Of a DNA stretch of 64,000 nt, positions 25,166 to 33,538 are shown in pieces. The first letter of the stretch is position 1. Every line of letters begins with the position of its first letter. Origin of the DNA: Pantoea coffeiphila (lineage in GTDB: Bacteria; Pseudomonadota; Gammaproteobacteria; Enterobacterales; Enterobacteriaceae); assembly GCF_016909495.1 (NCBI RefSeq), contig NZ_JAFBFW010000003.1, positions 496,001-560,000 of the forward strand, given 5' to 3'. Under the pieces are notes generated by a model, which saw only the letters and a list, made by a program, of their open reading frames with translations, did not search any database and had not been told where the DNA came from. A program made the position numbers and the translations under genes.

Positions 25166-25666
25166 ATGAGCGAATCCGGCACAACCCTCCGTATCGAACC
25201 CTACAGTGCAAAACATCAGGCAGCAGTTATTGATTTAATCCTGCCGATTCAGACTAACGAATTCAGCATTCCGATTACCGCAGAGCAGCAGCCCGATCTT
25301 AACGATATCGAAAACTTCTATCAGCAGGGCCACGGCCAGTTCTGGCTGGCGCTGGTGGACGATCGCGTGGTTGGCTGTATTGCGCTGAAGGATATTGGCA
25401 ATCGCCAGGCGGCGCTGCGCAAAATGTTTGTGGCGGCTGAATATCGCGGTAAGGCTTACGGGACCGGGCTGGCGCTGCTGAATGTATTACTGGCCTATGG
25501 CCGCGAGCAGGGCTTAAGCGATATCTTCCTCGGCACCACCGCGCTGTTCCTTGCCGCACATCGCTTCTATGAGAAAAACGGTTTTACGGAAATCACCGTG
25601 CCCGAGCTGCCAGCTTCCTTCCCGGTAATGAAGGTGGACACTAAATTCTATCGCTACACCTTTTAA
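25166..25666 (+). CDS. GNAT-family N-acetyltransferase
   Basis: 166 residues from the ATG at 25166 (an in-frame ATG at 25130 is possible but poorly supported). A GNAT fold with the acetyl-CoA loop at LRKMFVAAEYRGKAYGTGLALLNVL (Q/RxxGxG/A variant R-G-K-A-Y-G-T-G) and the C-terminal HRFYEKNGF motif. The acceptor is unknown. Stand-alone gene. Confidence 0.85.
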   Translation: MSESGTTLRIEPYSAKHQAAVIDLILPIQTNEFSIPITAEQQPDLNDIENFYQQGHGQFWLALVDDRVVGCIALKDIGNRQAALRKMFVAAEYRGKAYGTGLALLNVLLAYGREQGLSDIFLGTTALFLAAHRFYEKNGFTEITVPELPASFPVMKVDTKFYRYTF

Positions 25667-25747
25667 TACCGTCATCTAATGAAATTTTTTGACACATCTT
25701 GTTTTAACTTTCATCGCCACGTAGCATGCCCCTGCAAGACTTAAATT

Positions 25748-25766
25748 GAGAATAATTATCATTTTC
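25748..25766. promoter_or_regulatory. Fur box upstream of siderophore-type binding protein
   Basis: GAGAATAATTATCATTTTC matches 15 of 19 positions of the Fur consensus GATAATGATAATCATTATC and ends 15 bp before the start codon, so Fur-iron would block expression when iron is plentiful. Confidence 0.75.
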
Positions 25767-25781
25767 CTTGTGGGGTTTATC

Positions 25782-26909
25782 ATGACGATTTGGGGTAAAA
25801 CGGGCATTCTGCTGGCCGGGCTGATCGCCTCTGCCAGCCTGTGGGCTGCGCCATTTGTGGTTGAAGATGTTAGTGGCCGTAAGGTTGAAATTAAATCGGA
25901 AGTGAAGAGGGTGATCCTGGGTGAAGGGCGGCAGATCTATCTGCTGGCGGCTTTCGATACCGAGGCGCCTTTTCAGCGCGTAGTGGGATGGCGTGACGAT
26001 TTGCCGAAGGCGGATTTCGACAGCTACCAGATCTATGCAGAGAAATACCCGCAGATTAAAAAGCTGCCGACCTTTGGTGGGGCAAAGGACGGTACGTTTA
26101 ACGTTGAGCAGGCGCTGACCCTGAAGCCCGATCTGGTGCTGATGAACCTGGAATCGAAAGCGGCAACCGACGAGTCGAAGCTGACCGAAAAACTCGACAA
26201 GCTGGGCATCCCGGTGGTGTTTATCGACTTCCGCGAAAAGCCGTTTGAGAATGCCGAAAAAAGCATTCGCATTATGGGCCAGCTGGTGGGTAAACCCGAG
26301 CGCGCCGAAGAGATCGTCGCCTTCCGCCAGCAGCAGATCGATATCGTGACCGACCGCCTGAAAAACTTCACCGGTAAGCGTCCGAAGGTGATGCTGGATC
26401 GCGCCGGTGGCTACACCGAAGAGTGCTGCATGTCGTTTGGCGATGAGAACTTTGGCCGCATGGTTGAAGTGGCTGGCGGCATCAATATTGCCAAAGGGCT
26501 GATCCCCGGTACCTTCGGTACCCTGAACCCCGAGCAGATTATCGCCGCGCGCCCTGATGTGGTGATTGTGACCGGCGCTAACTGGAAGAATTACAACACC
26601 GCCGGTGGCTGGGTAGGCGTGGGTCCGGGGGCGGATATCGCGGAAGCAACAAAACGCTTAACGGCGCTGATGGCGCGTCCGGCATTCCATACTCTGCCGG
26701 TGGCCACCAACGGCAATGCGCACGCGATCTGGCACCAGTTCTACGACAGCCCTTATCAGTTTGTGGCGATCCAGGCGATTGCGAAATGGCTGCACCCTGA
26801 GCTGTTCAAGGATATCGATCCGGATGCCACCTTCCGTGAATTCCATCAGCGTTTCCTGCCGGTAGCTTACAAACCGGGCTATTGGGTGACGTTACCTGCC
26901 AGCCACTAA
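25782..26909 (+). CDS. orphan iron-complex ABC substrate-binding protein
   Basis: 375 residues from the ATG at 25782; upstream in-frame codons overlap the Fur box. Signal peptide 1-23 (ending LWAA). The mature chain is a class III (FepB/BtuF type) two-lobe protein joined by a long helix: PFVVEDVSGRKVEI, then LTLKPDLVLMN and LNPEQIIAARPDVVIVTG. No permease or ATPase gene is adjacent; it is alone between a Fur box and a terminator, so it probably delivers its ligand to an importer encoded elsewhere, possibly the one at 32.7-36.6 kb. Ligand unknown; a ferric siderophore or haem is likely. Confidence 0.82.
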   Translation: MTIWGKTGILLAGLIASASLWAAPFVVEDVSGRKVEIKSEVKRVILGEGRQIYLLAAFDTEAPFQRVVGWRDDLPKADFDSYQIYAEKYPQIKKLPTFGGAKDGTFNVEQALTLKPDLVLMNLESKAATDESKLTEKLDKLGIPVVFIDFREKPFENAEKSIRIMGQLVGKPERAEEIVAFRQQQIDIVTDRLKNFTGKRPKVMLDRAGGYTEECCMSFGDENFGRMVEVAGGINIAKGLIPGTFGTLNPEQIIAARPDVVIVTGANWKNYNTAGGWVGVGPGADIAEATKRLTALMARPAFHTLPVATNGNAHAIWHQFYDSPYQFVAIQAIAKWLHPELFKDIDPDATFREFHQRFLPVAYKPGYWVTLPASH

Positions 26910-26925
26910 TTAGCGGCCACTAAAC

Positions 26926-26952
26926 AAAGGGTGCTTTTGGCACCTTTTGTTC
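26926..26952 (+). terminator. terminator of the orphan binding-protein gene
   Basis: AAAGGGTGC (26926-26934) pairs with GCACCTTTT (26940-26948), nine pairs with one G-T wobble and a five-base loop, ending in TTTTGTT. Confidence 0.8.
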
Positions 26953-27162
26953 AATAACTTAGAAATCAATATCTTGGCAGGGAAATTCTTTATTATCGTT
27001 ATTCCGCTCATATCCATTAACACTTCGCACTGAACTGCCACCTTTTTCTCCCCTATTTTATCTCCAGGACGATGTCACTGTTCTCTCCCTGCTGCTTACT
27101 ATACCCGGCAGGAGAACGGTGTCGTTTCAGGCATTATGGACAGGTTTAACAGGGAGTGAGCC

Positions 27163-27423
27163 ATGAAAATCTCTATCCGGCGATGGTTATCAGCTCTGTT
27201 CATCATCGTATCGGCCACTCTGCATGCGGGAAGCGATTCGCAGGAGGAAGAGCTGCTGCACGACGATGGCCTTATGGTCTGTGGCGATCCCAGCGAGCCC
27301 GTTCCGCAGACCAGCCAGCATCCTGGCAAGGTGGATCTGAAAGCGATAGCGGTATATTTGAAAAGCCTGGTCAGTGACGCTCCTCCTGCTTCTTCGCCAG
27401 TTGAAAGCGATTATGCAGAATAA
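27163..27423 (+). CDS. small secreted acidic protein, unknown
   Basis: 86 residues with an AGGGAG ribosome site 6 nt before the ATG. A clear signal peptide (MKISIRRWLSALFIIVSATLHA) leaves a ~64-residue mature protein that is acidic, proline-rich and has one cysteine (LMVCGDP). No family recognised. It lies between an iron-binding protein gene and ftnA, but it has no visible Fur box of its own. The good start signals and signal peptide support a real gene; the function is open. Confidence 0.55.
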   Translation: MKISIRRWLSALFIIVSATLHAGSDSQEEELLHDDGLMVCGDPSEPVPQTSQHPGKVDLKAIAVYLKSLVSDAPPASSPVESDYAE

Positions 27424-27449
27424 AAAAAGCCACTCTCAATGAGAGTGGC
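27421..27449 (-). terminator. terminator of ftnA
   Basis: Read on the minus strand, GCCACTCTC pairs with GAGAGTGGC (27429-27449) and is followed by seven T (27422-27428 complement). It also covers the stop codon of the small secreted gene on the other strand and could act on it too. Confidence 0.88.
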
Positions 27450-27495
27450 CTGTGAGTCTGTTCGCGGATGTGCTTGATCCGCTTAATACCGTCGA

Positions 27496-28008
27496 TCAGT
27501 CGGCAGTGTGCGCGCCCGGCTCGCCCATTTTTTTCAAATCTTTGTCGAGGAAGAACAGTGCCTGGCCGCTGTTGCCAACCAGAGCCAGTTTGTCCAGCAC
27601 GGATTTGAACAGCTTCTCTTCTTCGTGCTGCTCGGCAACATACCACTGCAGGAAGTTAAAGGTTGAATAATCCTGGGTGGTGATCGCCGCATGGGCCAGT
27701 TCGTTGATCTTCGAAGTGATCAGCTGCTCGTGCTGATAGGCCTGCTCCAGCACTTCACCCAGTGAGTTAAAGGTAACTGGAGGTGCATCAATAGTGCCCA
27801 GCACCGGCATCGCACCGGTATCGCTCAGGTAATTAAACAGGCGCTGCATGTGCTGCATCTCTTCTACAGAGTGCTCACGCAGGAATGCGGCGGCACCGTC
27901 AAAACCCTTATCGTTGGCCCAGGCGCTCATCTGCAGGTAGAGGTTGGCAGAGTAGAATTCCAGATTCAGCTGATCGTTCAGCTTGGCGGTCATTTCATTG
28001 GTCAGCAT
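27496..28008 (-). CDS. ftnA: bacterial non-haem ferritin
   Basis: 170 residues, very similar to E. coli FtnA (165 aa). The ferroxidase ligands are all present: E17, Y24, E50, H53, E94 and Q127, with E126/E129/E130 for the third iron site. It forms a 24-subunit cytoplasmic shell that oxidises and stores iron. An AAGGAG ribosome site is 6 nt before the ATG. The setting among iron-uptake genes fits storage of iron taken up when supply rises; ftnA is usually induced by iron through Fur. Confidence 0.96.
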   Translation of the reverse strand: MLTNEMTAKLNDQLNLEFYSANLYLQMSAWANDKGFDGAAAFLREHSVEEMQHMQRLFNYLSDTGAMPVLGTIDAPPVTFNSLGEVLEQAYQHEQLITSKINELAHAAITTQDYSTFNFLQWYVAEQHEEEKLFKSVLDKLALVGNSGQALFFLDKDLKKMGEPGAHTAD

Positions 28009-28094
28009 GGTGACTCCTTAAAATTATTATTAACTGTGGATGACAGGTGATTTCTGCGCATTATGCACCCATCCATAGAAAATAAAAACCGTTT

Positions 28095-28103
28095 ATTATA
28101 GCA
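28095..28103 (-). promoter_or_regulatory. extended -10 promoter element of ftnA
   Basis: On the minus strand TGCTATAAT is an extended -10 box (TG-n-TATAAT) about 90 bp upstream of ftnA. The -35 region is poor, as is common with extended -10 promoters. Confidence 0.5.
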
Positions 28104-28300
28104 AAAGCTAAATTTATTTTAGATGATCTAACTCAATGATTTTGTGTATGTTTTATTTTTACTTTAAATATAATTCGTTCAGTTTTTTAAATAAGTTTGA
28201 TAACCATTCTTATTAATAATTACATAACTTGTTGGTAGCGAAATGAGAATTAATATCTTTAAGAATATTCTGTGCATGGATTAATTCTAGTTGAATAAGA

Positions 28301-28324
28301 GGCTTCTGCCACAGGGCAGAAGCC
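28301..28324 (-). terminator. terminator of the GMC oxidoreductase gene
   Basis: GGCTTCTGCC (28301-28310) and GGCAGAAGCC (28315-28324) form a perfect 10-bp stem with a 4-nt loop. On the minus strand it is followed by TCTTATTC, a modest U-rich tail. Confidence 0.72.
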
Positions 28325-28338
28325 AGGTATTATCGCCG

Positions 28339-29961
28339 CTAAGAGACGGTGCTAGAAATATCCTTAAGGATCAGATCGGCAGCGCGTTCTGCGATCATAA
28401 TGGTCGGCGCATTGGTATTGCCGCTGGGGATCTGCGGGAATATGCTGCAATCCGCAACGCGCAGCCCGCTGATGCCGTGAACGCGCAGCTTTAAATCCAC
28501 CACTGAAGTCGCCGGATACGGGCCCATTCGGCAGGTGCCAATCGGATGATAGACGGTTTTAATGTCGTCGAGGATGAAATTGGTGATGGCGTTGATGTCG
28601 TCTTCTTTCACCTCGTTCAGATGTAAAATATGCCCGACAATCGATTGCAGTGACGGGCTGCGCAGCAGGCGAAGCCCTGTCTGAACGGCCCGAATCTGTC
28701 CTGCCAGGTCCGCCGGATCGCTAAGATAACCGGCATCAATCGCCAGTTCATCGCTCGGATTACTGCTGTTCAGCCGGACCTCTCCGCGCGATTTACTCGG
28801 TAAATAGCCGACCTTCAACGTAATGCCGTGTTCGCTACCGGCGGGGTTTGCCCCCGGTCCGTTTTCAAAATTATCCAGAACCGGCAGGAAGTGCACCTGT
28901 ACGTCGGAGCGACCGCTGCCTGTGGTGTCTATCAGCGCGCCGCCCTCCAGGATGTTGCTGGTAAGCAGGCCGCCGCGGAAGAACTGCCACTGGGCGAAGT
29001 TTCTTACCGCCCGCAGACCTTTGTCCTCGCCCCACATACTGTTACCGGTGGTGACGGTAGCGTTCAGCGACATATGCAGATGGTCCTGATAATACTTACC
29101 GACTGGCAGATCGGCACAGGTAACAATGCCCACGCTGTCGAGATGTTTTTGCGGCCCAATGCCGGATAGCATCAGTATTTTTGCGCTGCCGAAGGCTCCG
29201 GCACTGAGGATCACCTCCCGGCGGGCATAGGCCAGGCATTGCTGTTTACCGTGCGTATGGTAAACCACTCCGCTTGCGTGGCTGCCTTCCAGAATAAGAT
29301 GCTGTACTTCAGCATCGGTAATCGTGGTCAATTGCGGATTGTTTTTTACTCGATCGAGATAAGCGCGCGAGGTACTGGCGCGTTCCCCATGGTGAGTGGT
29401 GGTCTGCCACAGGCCAACGCCTGCGGGCGCGCCGTCGTTGAAGTCGTTCACGTAGGGCAGGCCCTGTTCCTGTCCGGCACGGACAAAAGCATCCGTCAGC
29501 GGATGGCGAAACTGGTTTTCACTGACGCTTAGCGGCCCCCGCTGAGCGTGATAGGTTCCGCTCAGGCACTCATTGTTTTCTGCTTTTCGAAAGAAGGGGA
29601 GCAGATCGTTAAAGCTCCAGCCACGGCAGCCATATTCCTCCGCCCAGTCGTCATAATCCTGCGGCTGGCCGCGTAGATAAATCATACCGTTGACGGAGCT
29701 GCCGCCGCCCAGCACGCGGCCTTGAGCGACCTGCATCACGCGTTTATTAACATGCTGTTGGGGAAGCGTACGGTAGGGCCAGCGGGTTTTAGGGGAGAGT
29801 TTTACCAATCCGGCGGGCATTTTGTGGAACAGGCTGTTATCACGGCCGCCCGCTTCCAGCAGCAGGACGCTGCCTGCCTGGGCCTCAATCAATCGTGAGG
29901 CGATCACGCATCCTGCGGAACCGCCACCGATGATAATGTAGTCAAATTGCTGCTCTGCCAT
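28339..29961 (-). CDS. GMC-family FAD oxidoreductase (choline dehydrogenase-like)
   Basis: 540 residues. FAD-binding motif IIIGGGSAGCVIA at residues 9-21 and the GMC signature GRVLGGGSSVNGMIYLRG; the active-site His is in VYHPIGTCRMG and the second catalytic position is an Asn (GNTNAPT), as in BetA-type enzymes. GMC enzymes oxidise alcohols using FAD, passing electrons to the respiratory chain or oxygen. No betaine aldehyde dehydrogenase (betB) or betI is nearby, so a role in choline-betaine synthesis is unlikely and the alcohol substrate is unknown. Lies 105 bp downstream of the TonB receptor gene on the same strand. Confidence 0.9.
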   Translation of the reverse strand: MAEQQFDYIIIGGGSAGCVIASRLIEAQAGSVLLLEAGGRDNSLFHKMPAGLVKLSPKTRWPYRTLPQQHVNKRVMQVAQGRVLGGGSSVNGMIYLRGQPQDYDDWAEEYGCRGWSFNDLLPFFRKAENNECLSGTYHAQRGPLSVSENQFRHPLTDAFVRAGQEQGLPYVNDFNDGAPAGVGLWQTTTHHGERASTSRAYLDRVKNNPQLTTITDAEVQHLILEGSHASGVVYHTHGKQQCLAYARREVILSAGAFGSAKILMLSGIGPQKHLDSVGIVTCADLPVGKYYQDHLHMSLNATVTTGNSMWGEDKGLRAVRNFAQWQFFRGGLLTSNILEGGALIDTTGSGRSDVQVHFLPVLDNFENGPGANPAGSEHGITLKVGYLPSKSRGEVRLNSSNPSDELAIDAGYLSDPADLAGQIRAVQTGLRLLRSPSLQSIVGHILHLNEVKEDDINAITNFILDDIKTVYHPIGTCRMGPYPATSVVDLKLRVHGISGLRVADCSIFPQIPSGNTNAPTIMIAERAADLILKDISSTVS

Positions 29962-30066
29962 AGTTTATCTCCTGAAAGCGACGATTTGCGTCGTCAAAAC
30001 ATCCGATGTACTTCAGGAGTTAAACTACGTTTCACTCGGGGTGAATGGCTAATTTAAACGTGCGGA

Positions 30067-32247
30067 TCAGAAATCCATTTTTACCGTGAACTGCACTTCG
30101 CGCGGATCGCCAATCTGATTAGAGAGATTATTTGTCGCGATAGACGAGGTGTAGTACGTTTTGTCGAAGATATTCTTGACGTTAACCTGCAGCGTGACAG
30201 GATGTTCTGCTTTGATTTTGTAAGAAGCAAATGCATCGGCAACCGCATATCCCTGCAGGGAATAATCCTCGCCGTTGTCGCCGGAGCGACGGCTAACAGC
30301 ATGGCCCCCACCGCCAACGGTCAGCGTATTGCCGTCATACACGTTGTGGAAGTCGTAAGTCAGGAACAGCGATCCGGTATGGCGCGGCACATTAGGCAGC
30401 ATTTTCCCTTTGTAATCCGGATCTTCCATGACTTTGGCATCGGTATAGCCATAGCTGGCGATGACGTTAATATTCTGCGTCAGCGCACCGGCGACATCCA
30501 CCTCGACCCCGCGTGAACGCACCCGTCCGGCGGTTTTCGCTACGCTCTCATCGTTAATGGTTTCGGTATACAGCACGTTGTTTTTATTAATATTAAACAG
30601 GGTGACGTTAGCCGTTACGCCGTCAAACAGATCGAACTTGGCACCGGCTTCCCACGCGGTGGCGGTTTCCGGCGGCAGCTCGCCAATGTAGCTGGCAATC
30701 GAGTACTGCGGCATAAACGAACGTGAGACGTTAGCGAATAGCGAGATACCCGGCGTGGCTTTATACACCAGGCCAAACTTCGGCACCCAGGCATTGTCGG
30801 TGCTGTCGGTATTGGTGTTAAACGGACGGCCCTTACCGGCGTATTCGGTAAAGTACTGATAGCGCAGGGCGCTGACCGCAATCCATTTATCGGTCAGATA
30901 CAGAGAGTCCTGCACGTAGGCCGAGTAGCTGACCTGCTGAATGGTCTGGTCGCTGTCCGAGGCGGAGACCGTGGTGCATTTACCGGTCGAACCGTAGGAC
31001 GGATTGTAGATATTGAAGTCCTGCACGTTCTTACAGCGGATCATATCGGTGCGCAGCAGATCGTAGTTCTCGTACGCCACCCCGGTCAGGATCTCGTTAT
31101 ACAGGCCGCCAATCACCACGTCGCCCTGCAGATCGAAGCGCGCCGAGTGCTGACGCTGGGTCGATCCCTGCGTGGCGTCAACGCGGCGGGTCAGGTTGCC
31201 GGTGGTGGCGTCATAGGCCATCACGCGTGCCTGATTATCGCTGTATTTATCCTGGCTGAAGCTGTAGTCAAACTTCGCCGTCCACTGATTGTTGATGCGG
31301 TATTCGGCGTTCAGCTGCGCAAGATCCGATTCACCGTCGGTGATGTTGTACTCTTCATCAAAGCGGGTTTCACGGCTTACATTCACCGCGTGGCCGGTAT
31401 TGAGATCGAAGATGGTGCCGCGATCGAACGGCGTGCTGTAGTTACGATGGGCATAAGAGACATTGACCGTCGCATCGTCGCCAAACCAGGTCAGGGACGG
31501 GGTAATAAAGCTGCTGCGCTCCTTGCCGAAGTTGCGCCAGTAATCTTCGTGCTGATAGGAACCAATCAGGCGATACGCCAGGTTAGTGCCTTCGATCGGC
31601 CCGGTCAGGTCCACCGTACCGGTGCCGCCGCCAAAGCTGGTGGAGGTTGCCGAAACGGAGCCGCCGAAGGTGCGTTCCGGGCGCTTGGTGATCACGTTTA
31701 TCAACCCGCCCGGATCGAGGATGCCGTAAAGCGTTGAAGCCGGGCCTTTCAGCACTTCAACCCGTTCGGTAGCGGCGTTGAAGCTGCGTGGCAGGACGGT
31801 TTTCAGGCCGTTAGTCAGCACGGAACCATCGCGGTTACTGCCGAAGCCACGGCGCACAAAGGCATCCTGCGTGCCGCCCAGAGTGTTGGTCTGCACCACG
31901 TTGCTGACGTTGTTAAGCACTTCATCCAGCGTGGTGGAGTGCTGATCTTCAATTACGCGATCGCTGACGGTATTCACCACCTGCGGGATATCCAGCAGCG
32001 GCATATTGGTCAGGGTGGCTGTAGTGGAATTCAGTGGCTGATAGCCTGAGGTCATGGTTTTGTCGGCATCGGCAACGCTGGCCTCCACCGTCATCGTTCC
32101 CGCATCCTTCGTTGTTTTGTCGCTGCTGCTGGCCGCAGCGGGGGCTTCTGCCGCCATTGCTACCGAAGAGGCCAGCGTGCCGATGAAGATCGCTGAAAAC
32201 AGCGCATAACCCTTTTTCCCCAGAAAAGAAGGCTTTAACTCAGTCAT
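30067..32247 (-). CDS. TonB-dependent siderophore receptor (FoxA/FhuA-like)
   Basis: 726 residues: signal peptide ending AMA at 32, TonB-box-like TMTVEAS (51-57), plug domain to ~200 (LTNMPLLDIPQVVNTVSDRVIEDQ, RGFGSNRDGSVLTNG), then a 22-strand barrel ending in the C-terminal Phe. It imports a ferric siderophore across the outer membrane using TonB-ExbBD energy. The plug and barrel resemble hydroxamate (ferrioxamine/coprogen-type) receptors, but the ligand is not certain. Two cysteines in a mid-barrel region may form a loop disulfide. A Fur-like site lies ~125 bp upstream, and a siderophore ABC operon is divergent. Confidence 0.9.
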   Translation of the reverse strand: MTELKPSFLGKKGYALFSAIFIGTLASSVAMAAEAPAAASSSDKTTKDAGTMTVEASVADADKTMTSGYQPLNSTTATLTNMPLLDIPQVVNTVSDRVIEDQHSTTLDEVLNNVSNVVQTNTLGGTQDAFVRRGFGSNRDGSVLTNGLKTVLPRSFNAATERVEVLKGPASTLYGILDPGGLINVITKRPERTFGGSVSATSTSFGGGTGTVDLTGPIEGTNLAYRLIGSYQHEDYWRNFGKERSSFITPSLTWFGDDATVNVSYAHRNYSTPFDRGTIFDLNTGHAVNVSRETRFDEEYNITDGESDLAQLNAEYRINNQWTAKFDYSFSQDKYSDNQARVMAYDATTGNLTRRVDATQGSTQRQHSARFDLQGDVVIGGLYNEILTGVAYENYDLLRTDMIRCKNVQDFNIYNPSYGSTGKCTTVSASDSDQTIQQVSYSAYVQDSLYLTDKWIAVSALRYQYFTEYAGKGRPFNTNTDSTDNAWVPKFGLVYKATPGISLFANVSRSFMPQYSIASYIGELPPETATAWEAGAKFDLFDGVTANVTLFNINKNNVLYTETINDESVAKTAGRVRSRGVEVDVAGALTQNINVIASYGYTDAKVMEDPDYKGKMLPNVPRHTGSLFLTYDFHNVYDGNTLTVGGGGHAVSRRSGDNGEDYSLQGYAVADAFASYKIKAEHPVTLQVNVKNIFDKTYYTSSIATNNLSNQIGDPREVQFTVKMDF

Positions 32248-32370
32248 TTAATTTTTACCCTGCACGTGTCTCATCTGCGTTGCTGAGATGAGAGGAGTTT
32301 TCGTATTCATTGCCCGATTGATTGCGATTAACGCTGCCTACCCGTTAGCCCGTTGAATGGGGCCGGATAT

Positions 32371-32389
32371 GTAATTGAGAATCATTCAA
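32371..32389. promoter_or_regulatory. Fur-like site of the TonB receptor
   Basis: GTAATTGAGAATCATTCAA contains TTGAGAATCATTC, close to the TGA(T/G)AATCATT core of Fur boxes, about 125 bp upstream of the receptor start. Confidence 0.55.
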
Positions 32390-32620
32390 ACATGCTGATA
32401 TGTAGTAGTAAACGCAAAAATAAGGAAAAAATCATGCAGGATTTTTAACGCCGGGTTGTCACATTTCCTGTCCGGTTATTATTTTTTAATTTATTGATAA
32501 TAGTGATTAATTAAAAAATTTATCTTTCCTGAAAATTCCATAAAATCACGAAGTGAGATGTTTTAATAAGCACCGCATTAATTCTTGACTACTACATTCA
32601 TTCTACGCATGATCGAGAAA

Positions 32621-32639
32621 GATAATGAGAGTTATTTTT
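32621..32639. promoter_or_regulatory. Fur box of the siderophore ABC operon
   Basis: GATAATGAGAGTTATTTTT matches 14 of 19 positions of the Fur consensus, including an unbroken GATAATGA left arm, 60 bp before the ATPase start codon. Confidence 0.65.
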
Positions 32640-32698
32640 ATTTGAGACTTACGCGCGCGCTGGCCGGGAGCCACGCCGTTGCGGTGCAGGAGTAGTCA

Positions 32699-33538
32699 AT
32701 GCCACAGCGGGTGGAGCAGAGTGCGGGCGAGAATATAGCCCGGCAGCAGGGGATCGAGCTGGATCGGCTGTCGGCCGGATACGGAAAGCAGATAATCGTT
32801 GATGATATCAGTTTGACGATCCCGGCGAAGAAAATGACCGTGCTGGTCGGCGCTAACGGTTCGGGGAAATCTACCCTGCTGACCACCATTGCACGGATGC
32901 TGACTCCCCTTGGCGGCAGCGTGCTGCTGGATGGCAAAAGCATTCACCAGCAGCCGACTAAAGCCGTTGCCCGTCAGCTGGGCATGCTGCCGCAGTCGCC
33001 GCTGTTGCCGGAAGGGCTGACGGTGTTTGAGCTGGTTTCCCGTGGCCGCTACCCGTGGCAGAACTTTATGCGCCAGTGGTCGGATGCGGATGAAGCGGCG
33101 GTTGAGCAGGCGTTACAGCTTACCGGCACCGCCGAATTTGCCCATCAGTCGGTGGACAGCCTCTCCGGCGGTCAGCGGCAGCGCTGCTGGATCGCGATGG
33201 CGCTGGCGCAGCAAACCCAAACCATTCTGCTGGATGAACCCACCACCTTCCTCGATCTGCGCTATCAGGTGGAGATCCTCGAACTGCTGCACGATCTGAC
33301 CCGGCTGCATGGCCGTACCGTGGTCGTGGTGCTGCACGATCTTAACTTCGCCGTGAACTACGCCGACATGCTGGTGTTTATGAAGCAGGGGCGTCTGCTC
33401 GGCGTGACCGGTGAAGATGAAAACTGCACGCCGGAGATGATTAAAGCTGCCTTTGATGTCGATGTGCAGATGTCGATCAACCCGCTGACGCAGAAACCGT
33501 TCTTTATGCCGTTCCGCCGTCGCGATGGCCAGCGCTGA
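32699..33538 (+). CDS. siderophore ABC transporter ATPase (FepC/FecE type)
   Basis: 279 residues with a CAGGAG ribosome site. Walker A GANGSGKS (51-58), signature LSGGQRQR, Walker B TILLDEPTTFLD and switch His VVLHDLN. It drives import by the two permeases that follow. First gene of a coupled operon running to 40545, with one-base or four-base overlaps between most genes. A Fur box precedes it. The N-terminal ~18 residues before LDRLSAGYG are an extension relative to most homologues. Confidence 0.9.
   Translation: MPQRVEQSAGENIARQQGIELDRLSAGYGKQIIVDDISLTIPAKKMTVLVGANGSGKSTLLTTIARMLTPLGGSVLLDGKSIHQQPTKAVARQLGMLPQSPLLPEGLTVFELVSRGRYPWQNFMRQWSDADEAAVEQALQLTGTAEFAHQSVDSLSGGQRQRCWIAMALAQQTQTILLDEPTTFLDLRYQVEILELLHDLTRLHGRTVVVVLHDLNFAVNYADMLVFMKQGRLLGVTGEDENCTPEMIKAAFDVDVQMSINPLTQKPFFMPFRRRDGQR

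Larger units (their letters stand above)
28009..28338. other. AT-rich intergenic region upstream of ftnA
   Basis: 330 bp without a gene, clearly more AT-rich than its surroundings. It holds the ftnA leader and extended -10 element (28095-28103) and, near 28301-28324, the terminator of the GMC oxidoreductase gene. The long A/T runs at 28120-28260 could bind H-NS; several TGATAA/TGAGAA-like half-sites are present but no full Fur box. Confidence 0.6.
32248..32698. other. divergent iron-regulated intergenic region
   Basis: 451 bp between the TonB receptor (minus) and the ABC operon (plus). It holds a 7-bp hairpin, CTCATCT/AGATGAG (32270-32292), in the receptor leader, two Fur-like sites described separately, and an AT-rich stretch (32400-32620). 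No gene is seen. The two Fur sites lie one near each end, so each transcription unit seems to have its own. Confidence 0.7.

Noticed and set aside
28339-29961. betA choline dehydrogenase
   Set aside because: A GMC enzyme with BetA-like motifs, but betB, betI and betT are absent and the neighbours are iron genes, so the specific name was not used.
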